64,000 nucleotides of DNA from Aliarcobacter sp017996075 (GCF_051062515.1 NZ_JAMXEK010000001.1); one strand, 5' to 3'; shown: positions 16,612 through 25,388, counted from the stretch's first letter. Notes: generated by a model from the letters alone, not told the origin. Program-made: numbers and translations.

Positions 16612-18300
16612 TTGAGAAGTGATGAAGTAAAAAAAGGTTATTCAAGAGCACCACATAGATCTCTTTTAAGAGCAACAGGTCTTAAAGATGAGGATTTTAA
16701 TAAACCATTTATTGGAGTTGCAAACTCTTTTATAGAAATTATTCCAGGACATTTTTTCTTAGATAAAGTTTCAAAAATCATAAAAGATGAAATTAGAAAA
16801 AATGGTTGTGTACCTTTTGAATTCAACACTATTGGAGTTGATGATGGAATTGCTATGGGGCATGATGGTATGCTTTTTTCACTACCAAGTAGAGAATTAA
16901 TTGCAAACTCTATTGAAACTGTTATGAATGCTCATAAACTTGATGCAATGATAGCAATTCCAAATTGTGACAAAATAGTTCCTGGTATGATAATGGGTGC
17001 TTTAAGAGTAAATGTTCCAACTGTTTTTGTAAGTGGTGGAGCTATGCAAAAAGGTTATAAAAAAGATGGAACACCAATAGATTTAGCAACTGCTTTTGAA
17101 GCGGTTGGAAAGTTTGAAGCTGGAGAAATCAGTGAAGAAGAGTTAAAAGATATTGAGTGTAATGCATGTCCAGGTGGAGGAAGTTGTTCTGGAATGTTTA
17201 CAGCAAACTCTATGAATACTCTTATGGAAGCTATGGGAATTGCATTGCCTGGAAATGGAACAATTCTAGCACTTACAAAAGAGAGAGAAGAGTTATATAG
17301 AAAAGCAGCTAAAAGGGTTTGTGAATTAGCTCTTGATAAAACAAACAGCGAGAAGTTCAGATTAAAAAATATTTTAAATGAAAAAGCTGTAAGAAATGCT
17401 TTTGCTGTTGATATGGCAATGGGTGGAAGTTCAAATACTGTTTTACATATGTTGGCAATTGCAAAAGAGGCTGGAGTAGATTTTAACCTTGAAGATATAA
17501 ATGCTATATCAAAAAGAGTTTCACATATTGCAAAAATATCACCATCTTTAACGACTGTTCATATGGAAGATATAAATAAAGCTGGTGGAGTAAGTGCTGT
17601 TATGCATGAAATGAGTAAAAGAGGAGATGATATTCTTTTAGATAATCTTACAGTTACAGGTGAAACTTTAAAAGAGAGAATAAAAGATTCAAAAATTCTT
17701 GATACTACTATTATTCACACTATAGATAACCCTTACTCTGAAGTTGGTGGATTAGCTATTCTTTATGGAAATCTAGCACAGCAAGGAGCAGTTATAAAAA
17801 CTGCTGGAATTACAGGAGCTAGAGCTATGAGTGGAAAAGCTGTTTGTTTTGATGGACAAGCTGAAGCTATAAAAGGAATAGTTGGCGGAAAAGTAAAAGC
17901 TGGAGATGTTGTAGTAATTAGATATGAAGGTCCAAAAGGTGGTCCTGGAATGCAAGAGATGCTTGCACCTACAAGTTTAATTATGGGAATGGGACTTGGT
18001 GATAAAGTTGCACTTATTACAGATGGAAGATTTAGTGGAGCAACAAGAGGTGCTAGTATTGGACACGTTAGCCCAGAAGCAGCTGAAGGCGGAATGATTG
18101 GTTTATTACAAGATGGAGATATTATAAATATTGATGTTGATAAATATATTTTAAGCGTTGATTTAAGTGATGATGAAATAGCACGTAGAAAAGCAAATTT
18201 CAAACCAGTAAAAAAACCTATAAAATCATCTTGGCTTGGTCAATATAGAGCTTTAGTTACAAATGCAAGTAGTGGAGCTGTATTAAAAACAGATTTATAA
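16612..18300 (+). CDS. ilvD: Dihydroxy-acid dehydratase
   Basis: A 562-residue iron-sulphur dehydratase of branched-chain amino-acid synthesis, converting 2,3-dihydroxy acids to 2-keto acids. Cluster cysteines lie in IPNCDKIVPGM and ECNACPGGGSCSGMFTANSM; the C-terminal half has GRFSGATRGASIGHVSPEAA. I use TTG 16612 (MRSDEVKKG): AAGG is about seven bases upstream, while a TTG at 16606 touches that site. Length is normal. It is a single-gene unit between the tRNA promoter and a hairpin. Confidence 0.96.
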   Translation: MRSDEVKKGYSRAPHRSLLRATGLKDEDFNKPFIGVANSFIEIIPGHFFLDKVSKIIKDEIRKNGCVPFEFNTIGVDDGIAMGHDGMLFSLPSRELIANSIETVMNAHKLDAMIAIPNCDKIVPGMIMGALRVNVPTVFVSGGAMQKGYKKDGTPIDLATAFEAVGKFEAGEISEEELKDIECNACPGGGSCSGMFTANSMNTLMEAMGIALPGNGTILALTKEREELYRKAAKRVCELALDKTNSEKFRLKNILNEKAVRNAFAVDMAMGGSSNTVLHMLAIAKEAGVDFNLEDINAISKRVSHIAKISPSLTTVHMEDINKAGGVSAVMHEMSKRGDDILLDNLTVTGETLKERIKDSKILDTTIIHTIDNPYSEVGGLAILYGNLAQQGAVIKTAGITGARAMSGKAVCFDGQAEAIKGIVGGKVKAGDVVVIRYEGPKGGPGMQEMLAPTSLIMGMGLGDKVALITDGRFSGATRGASIGHVSPEAAEGGMIGLLQDGDIINIDVDKYILSVDLSDDEIARRKANFKPVKKPIKSSWLGQYRALVTNASSGAVLKTDL

Positions 18301-18331
18301 TCTTTAGGTTATGAAATTTACTCTTGATTAA

Positions 18332-18363
18332 CCTATCATTGTAAAATAGTTTACAATGATAGG
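18332..18363. terminator. 14-base perfect hairpin after ilvD
   Basis: A perfect 14-base inverted repeat (18332-18345 and 18350-18363) with loop ATAG, 31 bases after the ilvD stop and 44 before htrA. It lacks a good T-run on the plus strand, so it may be an mRNA-stabilising hairpin or operator rather than a true terminator. Confidence 0.5.
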
Positions 18364-18406
18364 CTAAATTACTAAATATAAATTTTAATGATTAAGGATT
18401 TAAAAA

Positions 18407-19831
18407 GTGAATAAAAAACTTTTCTTTACAACTATACTACTAGCTAGCTCTTTGCTTGCAAAAAATATTGAATTTGAAGAGATGGAAAAAAATCCTCAAA
18501 GAGTTAATCCAAATCAGCCAAATCAAATTTTATCTTTTGGTAATAGTATAAAATCTTCTGTTAGTTCTATTGTAAACATTTCTGCAAAAAGAAGTGTAAA
18601 TCCGAATGTTGATACTTTGCCTTTACAGATGTTTGATGACCCATTTTTCAAGAAATTTTTTGGTGAAGAGTTTTCAAATCAATTTAAACAAAATAGAGTT
18701 CAAAGATCTTTGGGATCTGGAGTTATTGTAACAAAAGATGGATATATTGTAACAAATAATCATGTTATTGAAAATGCTGAAGAGATAAATGTAACTATAG
18801 GTGATGATCCAACTGAATATAGTGCTAAACTAATTGGAAAAGATAGTGATAGTGATCTTGCTGTTGTAAAAATTGATATAAATAAGCCTTTAGTACCTAT
18901 TAAATTAGGTGATTCTAGTTCTTTATTGGTTGGTGATGTTACTTTTGCTATTGGAAACCCTTTTGGAGTTGGAAATACTGTAACTATGGGAATTATCTCT
19001 GCACTAAATAAAAATAGAGTTGGAATCAATAGATATGAAAATTATATTCAAACAGATGCTTCAATAAATCCTGGAAATAGTGGTGGAGCTTTGGTTGATA
19101 GTAGAGGTGCTTTAATAGGAATTAATACAGCAATTTTATCAAAAAGTGGTGGAAATGATGGTATTGGATTTGCAATTCCTGTTGAAATGGTAAAAGATGT
19201 TGTTGGTAAACTTGTAAGTGATGGAAAAGTTATAAGAGGGTATTTGGGTGTTGTAATTGTTGATTTAGACAAAGATAGCCAACAAGTTTATAAAAGAAAA
19301 GAGGGAGCTATAATTTTAGATATTTCAAATGATACTCCAGCAGCAAAATATGGTTTAAAACGAGGAGATTTAGTTTATTCAATAAACGGTAAAGAGACTA
19401 AAGATAGAAATAGCTTACAAAATGCAATTGCATCTTTTAAACCAAATGAAAAGGTTACACTTCAAATTGAAAGAGATAAAAAAGATATAGTTGTCGAGAT
19501 AGTTTTGGCTGATAGATCAATAATTTCAGGAGTTCAACCAGATAGTGACCATACAATTTTAAATGGATTAAAAATAAGTCCAATAAATGCTGAGATTATA
19601 AAAAAATATAGATTACCACTTGAGAGCATGGGAATTTTAATTACAGATGTTGAACCAAAATCAAAAGCTGAAAGATCTGGATTTTTAGCAGGTGATATTA
19701 TTATTCAAATAGAAGATGTTGAAATTAAAAATTATTCGAATATAGAAACAGCATTAAAAAGATATAATAATCAACATAAACGAGTTTACATAAATAGATA
19801 CGGGCAAACGCTTATGTTTGTAATTCAATAA
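18407..19831 (+). CDS. htrA: Periplasmic serine protease/chaperone HtrA (DegP family)
   Basis: A 474-residue Do-type protease. A signal peptide covers residues 1-18 (ending SLLA). The trypsin-like domain has catalytic His119 (TNNHVIENA), Asp150 (DSDLAVVKI) and Ser225 (NPGNSGGALV). Two PDZ domains follow at about 265-365 and 385-470 (RGYLGVVIVD and SMGILITDVEPKSKAERSG). It starts with GTG 18407. It degrades or refolds misfolded envelope proteins. It leads directly into a response regulator and histidine kinase, an arrangement also present in Campylobacter. Confidence 0.96.
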   Translation: MNKKLFFTTILLASSLLAKNIEFEEMEKNPQRVNPNQPNQILSFGNSIKSSVSSIVNISAKRSVNPNVDTLPLQMFDDPFFKKFFGEEFSNQFKQNRVQRSLGSGVIVTKDGYIVTNNHVIENAEEINVTIGDDPTEYSAKLIGKDSDSDLAVVKIDINKPLVPIKLGDSSSLLVGDVTFAIGNPFGVGNTVTMGIISALNKNRVGINRYENYIQTDASINPGNSGGALVDSRGALIGINTAILSKSGGNDGIGFAIPVEMVKDVVGKLVSDGKVIRGYLGVVIVDLDKDSQQVYKRKEGAIILDISNDTPAAKYGLKRGDLVYSINGKETKDRNSLQNAIASFKPNEKVTLQIERDKKDIVVEIVLADRSIISGVQPDSDHTILNGLKISPINAEIIKKYRLPLESMGILITDVEPKSKAERSGFLAGDIIIQIEDVEIKNYSNIETALKRYNNQHKRVYINRYGQTLMFVIQ

Positions 19832-19843
19832 AAAGGATAAATT

Positions 19844-20521
19844 ATTATTAAAATACTTATGATTGAAGATGATTTAGAGCTAGCTCAAATCATTACGGAT
19901 TATTTAAAATCATTTGATATAGAAGTAACTACAACAGATAGTCCATATAATGGACTATCTATGTTGAATTTAAGCAAAGAGTATCAGCTTTTGATTTTAG
20001 ATTTGACTTTACCTGAAATTGATGGTTTGGAGCTTATTCCAAAAATACGAGAAAAATCTCAAATCCCAATAATAATAAGTTCTGCAAGAGATGATATTTT
20101 AGATAAAGTTATGGGTCTTGAAAGAGGTGCTGATGATTATCTACCAAAACCATATAATCCAAGAGAGCTACAAGCTAGAATTAAAACAATTTTAAAAAGA
20201 GTTGATAATAAACTTGATGATAAAAAATCACAAAAAGATAAAGTTTTTGAGCTAAAAGAGAGTGATATGCAAATTCTTTTTAAAGGTGAATCTTTGGTAT
20301 TGACACTGGCTGAATATGATATTTTAAAACTTCTTATTCAAAGAAATCATGGTGTTGTCTCAAGAGAAGATTTTATTTATACAAGTGATAATATAGAAGA
20401 TGAATCATCTTTAAAAAATATAGATGTGATCATCTCAAGAATAAGAACAAAATTAGCAAATATAGATAACTCTAAACAATATATAAAATCAGTAAGAGGT
20501 ATTGGTTATCAGTTAATATGA
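19844..20521 (+). CDS. OmpR-type response regulator (CprR-like), probable ATT start
   Basis: A 225-residue response regulator: receiver domain with acidic pair ED-D at 8-10, phospho-acceptor Asp53 (LLILDLTLPEIDG) and Lys in YLPKPYNP, then a winged-helix DNA-binding domain (residues ~125-225, ending SVRGIGYQLI). The only ATG near the 5' end (19859) would remove half of the first beta-strand and lies 21 bases from AAGGA. ATT at 19844 is six bases from that site and restores the standard MIKILMIEDD opening. It overlaps the kinase gene by four bases. Gene order matches htrA-cprR-cprS of C. jejuni as I recall it. Confidence 0.9.
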   Translation: MIKILMIEDDLELAQIITDYLKSFDIEVTTTDSPYNGLSMLNLSKEYQLLILDLTLPEIDGLELIPKIREKSQIPIIISSARDDILDKVMGLERGADDYLPKPYNPRELQARIKTILKRVDNKLDDKKSQKDKVFELKESDMQILFKGESLVLTLAEYDILKLLIQRNHGVVSREDFIYTSDNIEDESSLKNIDVIISRIRTKLANIDNSKQYIKSVRGIGYQLI

Positions 20522-21747
20522 TAAGAAATATCTCTATATCAACTTTTGTAAATATAATTTTTACATTAGCTTTTGTATCCATTTTTTTAACCTTTGCTAT
20601 GTTTATTAGATATGACAAAGAGAGACATGATTTAAGTTTACAAAATAGATATGAGATGATTGCTGAAAATTTTTTAATACTTTTTCAAGACCATCCAACT
20701 CCCCAAAGATTAAACGAACTTTACAAAAAATTTAATGTAAAACCGATAGAAGATAGAGATAGAAAACTAGAGATAATCAATAATGCCCAAGAATTAAAAA
20801 TTACACAAAATTATCTTGGAACTTATAGAGTTTATAGGTTTGATGATATTTACTATATTTATGTACAACAGTATGGTTACAATATTATGCTTAAAGACAC
20901 AAAACATCATAACTATAATATTGCTTTTATAATCGCTGGATTTGTTCTTTCTTTGATTATATTTATATTTTTATATGAAATTTTAAATAGAAAATTGCGA
21001 CCTTTGAAACTTTTAAACAGACAAATTATTGAATTTTCCAATGGAAATAAAGATATAAAATTGGAATATAAAAGTAGTGATGAGGTAGGCACAATTGCTA
21101 AAAATTTTAATGAAGCTATAAATATTATAAATAATCAATCAAAATCAAAAGATTTGTTTATGAGAAATATGATGCATGAACTTAAAACTCCTATTACAAA
21201 AGCTATGTTTATTGCTGAAACTTTAGAAGATGATAAAACAAGAGAAAATCTTCAAAGAGCATTTAGAAGAATGGATGATATTATAAAAGAGCTAGCGACT
21301 GTTGAAAAACTTACTTCAAAAAATACTATGATTTATAAAGAGAAGATAAATTTTTTATCAATTTTTAAAAAAACAACAGATTTAATGCTTATAAATCCAG
21401 ATAATATTGAGCAAAAAATAGAGGATTTTTGGTTTGAAGCTGATATATATATGATATCAATTGCTTTAAAAAATCTCATAGACAATGCAATAAAATTTTC
21501 AACAAATAAAAAAGCAATTATAGAAGCAAATAAGAGTTTTATAAAAGTAATATCACAAGGTGAGCCTTTGAAAAATGAACTCTCTTTTTATACAGATGCT
21601 TTTTATCAAGAGGATAAAAGAAGTAGCGGTTTTGGACTAGGGCTTTATATTGTTAAAACTATTGTAAATTTACATAAATTTTCTTTGGATTATGAGTATG
21701 TTGATGGTAAAAATTGTTTTATGATAAAGCTATTTAATCAGAATTAA
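20518..21747 (+). CDS. Sensor histidine kinase (CprS/ArsS-like)
   Basis: A 409-residue membrane kinase. Two membrane helices (about 12-31 and 134-154) flank a ~100-residue periplasmic sensor region; a HAMP segment follows (LRPLKLLNRQI). The H-box is MMHELKTPITKA (His220), the N-box NLIDNAIKFS and the G-box SSGFGLGLYIVKTI. It is translationally coupled to the regulator. Location beside htrA suggests an envelope-stress or growth-mode signal; the ligand is not visible in the sequence. Confidence 0.9.
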   Translation: MIRNISISTFVNIIFTLAFVSIFLTFAMFIRYDKERHDLSLQNRYEMIAENFLILFQDHPTPQRLNELYKKFNVKPIEDRDRKLEIINNAQELKITQNYLGTYRVYRFDDIYYIYVQQYGYNIMLKDTKHHNYNIAFIIAGFVLSLIIFIFLYEILNRKLRPLKLLNRQIIEFSNGNKDIKLEYKSSDEVGTIAKNFNEAINIINNQSKSKDLFMRNMMHELKTPITKAMFIAETLEDDKTRENLQRAFRRMDDIIKELATVEKLTSKNTMIYKEKINFLSIFKKTTDLMLINPDNIEQKIEDFWFEADIYMISIALKNLIDNAIKFSTNKKAIIEANKSFIKVISQGEPLKNELSFYTDAFYQEDKRSSGFGLGLYIVKTIVNLHKFSLDYEYVDGKNCFMIKLFNQN

Positions 21748-21756
21748 CTGATTAAA
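21733..21756 (+). terminator. Weak hairpin at the end of the kinase gene
   Basis: A 9-base stem (21733-21741 with 21748-21756) with a 6-base loop overlaps the kinase stop codon. The T-run after it is poor, so termination is only tentative. Confidence 0.35.
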
Positions 21757-21809
21757 CAATTTGAATATATATAAATGTTTTCTTAAAAGTTTTAACTGTC
21801 CTAAAGTAT

Positions 21810-22187
21810 TTATTTTAATTTATTGCAAAAGCTAAGATTCATTATTCTTGTATGCATAAATATTCTTGCTCCAGCACTCCAACTATTTGAAATATCAAAG
21901 ATTTCTAATCTTACAGCACCTTCTTCATATATTTGAACATTATTCCCCATATATTCTGTTGAACCAATATATGGCAATATAAATGTTGTTTGAGATAACT
22001 GAGGTATTCTTATTTCAACTTTTTCATAAGTAAGCTTGATATTGGTATTAATCCATTTGTTTTTAGGCAAACTAACAATTTGTTTTGTATCAATGTCTGT
22101 CACAATATCTATTTTACAAGAATATTCATCTGCATTAACCAATAAAGAGGTAAGAAGCATTAAACATATAAATTTTATTATATTCAT
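21810..22187 (-). CDS. Small exported protein of unknown function
   Basis: A 125-residue protein with a signal peptide (residues 1-19, ending LVNA) and a mature beta-rich region containing two cysteines (YSCKIDIVTDID near the front, SFCNKLK at the end) that could form a disulphide. I start at ATG 22187, preceded by GGGA; a TTG 18 bases earlier overlaps that site. It resembles in layout the exported protein at 22406: signal peptide, early cysteine, late cysteine. It is not recognised. It is last in a string of minus-strand genes. Confidence 0.6.
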   Translation of the reverse strand: MNIIKFICLMLLTSLLVNADEYSCKIDIVTDIDTKQIVSLPKNKWINTNIKLTYEKVEIRIPQLSQTTFILPYIGSTEYMGNNVQIYEEGAVRLEIFDISNSWSAGARIFMHTRIMNLSFCNKLK

Positions 22188-22222
22188 ATTTACTATCCCG
22201 TTCAAATTTTAAACTTAATTTA

Positions 22223-22390
22223 TTATTTAACTATACCTAAAGCAACAGCTATCATTAAAATTATAAAAAAAACAACTCCTAATATAATTACAACTTTGAA
22301 AGTCTTTTTTATTACATTAGCACCTTCTCTTAATCTTTTTGACTCAAGTATTTCATCTATTGCTTTATCTATTTTATTTTCTTTTTCCAT
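22223..22390 (-). CDS. 55-residue single-helix membrane protein
   Basis: A short gene with ATG at 22390 preceded by AAGGAG at good spacing. The product has a charged N-terminal half (MEKENKIDKAIDEILESKRL) and a C-terminal membrane helix (VVIILGVVFFIILMIAVAL). It lies between two small exported-protein genes with gaps of 15 and 35 bases, so it is likely co-transcribed. No family is recognised. Confidence 0.65.
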   Translation of the reverse strand: MEKENKIDKAIDEILESKRLREGANVIKKTFKVVIILGVVFFIILMIAVALGIVK

Positions 22391-22405
22391 TTAGAACTCC
22401 TTATC

Positions 22406-22921
22406 TTACTTATATTTATAATCTAATCCAAAAAAATTTCTTAACCTATTTGATGGTTCTTCTTGTTTTATTTTTTTTGACTCATAAAGTTTTTTACATC
22501 TTTCTATACTTTCATCTGCTTCAATAAAACTTTTTTTATCATAAATAACTTGATTGACTTTGTAGTTATATCCATGATTAATTTTAAGATCTAAAGGGAA
22601 TTTCTTAAAATATTTATAATCTAAATTTCCAACTGTTATAGTAGTCTTATTTTTTATATTAAAAAAATCTGTATAATAATTATTATCTAAAAAGTGGATA
22701 CTATGAATGTTATACACATTAAAACTGGGTATATTTATTATAACATCTGCTCCCCAAGTATCTAATTCTAAATCAAATTTGCTCTCATAAGTAAAATCAC
22801 ATTTATGATTTGCACTAATATAAACATTACCAATATTTTCACCTAATACTATATTTACTATAAATAGAGGTAATAGTAATATTTTAATGATGCTATCTAT
22901 TAACTTATAAATCTTATCCAT
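22406..22921 (-). CDS. Exported or anchored protein of unknown function
   Basis: A 171-residue protein with an N-terminal hydrophobic segment (IIKILLLPLFIVNIVLG), which may be a signal peptide or anchor. The mature part has a cysteine in HKCDFTYESKFDLELD, an Asn/Tyr-rich middle and a second cysteine in ERCKKLYESKK, then a basic tail. ATG 22921 is chosen over TTG 22924 because AGGAAG is at better spacing. The overall plan (CDFTYES versus CKIDIVTD, beta-rich core) recalls the 21810 gene, so the two may be distant paralogues. Confidence 0.55.
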   Translation of the reverse strand: MDKIYKLIDSIIKILLLPLFIVNIVLGENIGNVYISANHKCDFTYESKFDLELDTWGADVIINIPSFNVYNIHSIHFLDNNYYTDFFNIKNKTTITVGNLDYKYFKKFPLDLKINHGYNYKVNQVIYDKKSFIEADESIERCKKLYESKKIKQEEPSNRLRNFFGLDYKYK

Positions 22922-22953
22922 CAATTCTTCCTATTTTGGGTATTATAAATATT

Positions 22954-23418
22954 TTATTTAAAAATATTTGCTAATTTCATATCATTATTTAAAATAGAAT
23001 TTTTACCATCCTCTTCACTAGCAACTTTTAAATATGCAGGATGTGGGAAAAAGCCTGGTACTGTAAAATGTCTTATAAAATAAAGCTTATTTTTTTCTGC
23101 CTTTAAAAAAATATGATTTGGTGATAAAACTGATTCTGTTGAAATTTTATACTCTTTGTCACCATCAACTTCTAAATAATAAAACATATTTGAATAAGAT
23201 GAAGCAATAAACTTATCATCAATAAATAAATCCATTTCAAATTGACCACCTGGTGAAACTATTCTATAAATATAAATCCCAGCTTTTCCATCACTAGGTT
23301 TATTAAAAAGTTTTGCATTATCTGAAACCTCTTTTGGTGCATAATTACTTTTTGATGCACAACCAACTAAGATAAAACTAGCAACAAAAGTTGCTAAGAG
23401 ATATTGAAATATTTTCAT
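22954..23418 (-). CDS. Lipoprotein with DUF2846-like domain
   Basis: A 154-residue lipoprotein: signal with lipobox ILVGC (Cys19), then KAGIYIYRIVSPGG, MDLFIDDKFIASSYSNMFYY and KLYFIRHFTVPGF, the pattern of DUF2846/YbbC-type small beta-domain lipoproteins. It is first in a run of four minus-strand genes. Its upstream region (23419-23570) is copied upstream of the broken gene at 23601. Cellular role is unknown. Confidence 0.7.
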   Translation of the reverse strand: MKIFQYLLATFVASFILVGCASKSNYAPKEVSDNAKLFNKPSDGKAGIYIYRIVSPGGQFEMDLFIDDKFIASSYSNMFYYLEVDGDKEYKISTESVLSPNHIFLKAEKNKLYFIRHFTVPGFFPHPAYLKVASEEDGKNSILNNDMKLANIFK

Positions 23419-23570
23419 TCATTTCCTTTGTGTATTTTTAATTCCATACTTTTTAATATAAATATAGAATAATTCTTAGATTGTATTTTATTTTGTTATA
23501 TAATTTACTTAAATAATTTAGGTTTTGTTGTAAATATTACTTTATTGTTATCACTTTGATACTTTTTATT
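23418..23570. repeat. Duplicated upstream region, copy A
   Basis: About 150 bases that align with 23913-24067. Shared words include TAGAATAATTC, a T-rich core TTTTATTTTGTT, TTTACTT.AATAA, TTTTGTT.TAAAT and TTATCACTTTG. Copy A lies upstream of the lipoprotein gene at 22954. Identity is imperfect with a few indels, so the duplication is not recent. Confidence 0.75.
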
Positions 23571-23600
23571 TTTATATCTTAAAATTTTGTAATAATGAAG

Positions 23601-23915
23601 TTATTCATTCACACCAAACCATACATTTTCTATATTTTTATCAATATTAAATAAAGTGGCACTTGTGCACGCCCCATATGGTGAACCTTCAATAAAAATT
23701 ACAGTATCACCTTTATCCAAACCTAAGCAATATGTTTTTGAGTTAGATGAATTACATTTTTGTCCATTTGAAAAAATTAGTTCATTGTGAATATTATTAT
23801 TCCTGAATTATAGTCTTTGTACACATTTGTAGCTTCTCTTTTTACATTAAACTTCATAAAAATAAGCATTTAAAAGATTAGAAAATATTAGTATTAATAA
23901 AATATATTTTTTCAT
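23601..23915 (-). pseudogene. Broken gene for a small exported cysteine protein
   Basis: The minus strand begins MKKYILLILIFSNLLNAYF, a signal peptide, then hits TAA. A +1 shift continues as MKFNVKREATNVYKDYNSG IIIFTMN, and a shift back gives ELIFSNGQKCNSSN, YCLGLDKGDTVIFIEGSPY and a stop after NVWFGVNE at 23601. So two compensating frameshifts break an ancestral ~105-residue protein with four cysteines. It lies between the two copies of the duplicated region. Sequencing error is possible but would need two events. Confidence 0.7.
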
Positions 23916-24067
23916 TTTGTTCCTATTTTATAATTACTTTCCGTACTTTTTTATGAAAGTATAGAATAATTCCTACGTTTTATTTTATTTTGTTGTAATA
24001 TTTACTTGAATAAATCACTTTTGTTATAAATAGTACTTTGTTGTATTATCACTTTGTACTTTGTAAA
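23913..24067. repeat. Duplicated upstream region, copy B
   Basis: Aligns with 23418-23570 (copy A). It lies upstream of the broken minus-strand gene and also covers the 5' flank of the plus-strand HTH gene at 24092. Both copies therefore carry the same presumptive minus-strand promoter region. Confidence 0.75.
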
Positions 24068-24091
24068 TTCCTATATAAAAAGGGATTTAAA

Positions 24092-24289
24092 ATGAAAATG
24101 ACAATAAGAGATATTGCAGGATATTTGGGGATTAATACAAAAACAATTTATAATTGGAAAAAGGATAGACCAAATCTTTATAAAACTGTAATGCTTGGAC
24201 TTATGGTTGAAGACATTATAGAAAAATCAGAAAAAAATCTTGAAGAGTTAAAAGAGTTAAAAAAAGAGTTTGAAACAAAAAAGAGATAA
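24092..24289 (+). CDS. Small helix-turn-helix protein
   Basis: A 65-residue protein: HTH at residues 3-25 (MTIRDIAGYLGINTKTIYNW) followed by KKDRPNLYKTVMLG and a Lys/Glu-rich coiled tail. I start at ATG 24092, with AAGGGA upstream; a frame reaching back to 24038 would cover that site. Small proteins with this IYNWKK..P.LY signature are common in Campylobacterota accessory regions and are presumed DNA-binding. It diverges from the broken gene at 23601. Confidence 0.75.
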   Translation: MKMTIRDIAGYLGINTKTIYNWKKDRPNLYKTVMLGLMVEDIIEKSEKNLEELKELKKEFETKKR

Positions 24290-24320
24290 TTGAAATTTTA
24301 TGTAAAGTAGCTTTTTAAGA

Positions 24321-24749
24321 TCAAATTTTATCTACTCTTACATCTTTCATTATTTCTAGCCAATCTTTATTGAAATTTTTTTTGATAAAATTTTCTTTAT
24401 GAGGAATTATACAGTTAGAGCAATCATGATGTATAGAGATTTCAGATACAAATTTTGAACCACTTTTTGAATCGATACTGCAGCAAGAGTACAATATTTT
24501 ATCATCTACATTTTTTAAACCTTTATCATTGAACCTAAAATATGAACAAGCACATAAATAGCAGTTTAAATCTTCCATCTCATGGCATTTTTTATTTAAG
24601 TTATATAAAGGACAAAAATTTGGTTCATTTTTTTTCATATTATCATATTTAAAATATTCAATTATCTCATCTATTGATTTGTCTTCAAGTTTGTTCATAA
24701 TAGTTTTGTGTAATTTTGCTTGGTTTAAAAACCACTCTTCATATGTCAT
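24321..24749 (-). CDS. Cysteine-rich protein of unknown function
   Basis: A 142-residue cytoplasmic protein with about 11 cysteines: NFCPLYNLNKKCHEME, LNCYLCACSYFRF, LYSCCSID and HHDCSNCII. The spacing suggests zinc or iron-sulphur binding. There is no signal peptide or membrane helix. I recognise it only as a type seen in Campylobacterota genomes without a function. It is convergent with the small HTH gene. Confidence 0.6.
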   Translation of the reverse strand: MTYEEWFLNQAKLHKTIMNKLEDKSIDEIIEYFKYDNMKKNEPNFCPLYNLNKKCHEMEDLNCYLCACSYFRFNDKGLKNVDDKILYSCCSIDSKSGSKFVSEISIHHDCSNCIIPHKENFIKKNFNKDWLEIMKDVRVDKI

Positions 24750-24828
24750 AAATACTCTTTTTAATTAGATACTTTATTATATTAAAATCTATTTAAGAGT
24801 AAAATTTTAATTCCTAAAGGAGTTTAAA

Positions 24829-25386
24829 ATGTTTAGATTTTTATATATTTTTTTAGTATCTTTGTTTTTTACATCATGTTCGGTTAAATCAAATTTAATT
24901 CAAGATGAGTTTACAAATATAAAAAAACAAAATACCTATGATAGATGTGCTAATTTTTCATATATTAGTTTAAGTGATGATATAAAATATGGAAAAATAT
25001 TTACAGAGTATATAAGTCTTGATAGCTCTTGTAAATGGAATGGAATGGCAAGAGGCTATTTTGTATCTTTATTTATGGATACAATTAAGGCAAAATCATA
25101 TAAAGTGGTTGCGAAGAAAGAGTTTGAGAATATTGAAATATCTACTTATTTGGTTGATGAGTTGTATTATGTAAATATAATCAATAAATATAAGGTTTTT
25201 GAAGATAAGTTAATGATAGATTATAGTGGAGTTTACTCTACAGATTTGATAAGAAATTATGATAAATCTTACGAAAATTTATATTTAAATAAACCTAGAT
25301 TAGATACAGATTATTTTAATAGTTTGGTTAGATTCAATTTCTTTTATTCATATTTTTCAAAAGATAGTTCAGATTTCGGGAGGTAA
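24829..25386 (+). CDS. Lipoprotein of unknown function
   Basis: A 185-residue lipoprotein with lipobox FFTSC (Cys17). The mature part contains two cysteines (YDRCANFSYI and DSSCKWNGMA) and many aromatic residues. AGGAG precedes ATG 24829. The stop is two bases from the start of the SIMPL gene, so the two are one unit. No domain is recognised. Confidence 0.65.
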   Translation: MFRFLYIFLVSLFFTSCSVKSNLIQDEFTNIKKQNTYDRCANFSYISLSDDIKYGKIFTEYISLDSSCKWNGMARGYFVSLFMDTIKAKSYKVVAKKEFENIEISTYLVDELYYVNIINKYKVFEDKLMIDYSGVYSTDLIRNYDKSYENLYLNKPRLDTDYFNSLVRFNFFYSYFSKDSSDFGR

Positions 25387-25388
25387 AA

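Noticed and set aside
17763..18203. 146-codon open frame opposite ilvD
   Set aside because: It is antisense to conserved ilvD coding sequence, has no family resemblance and reflects codon bias on the other strand.
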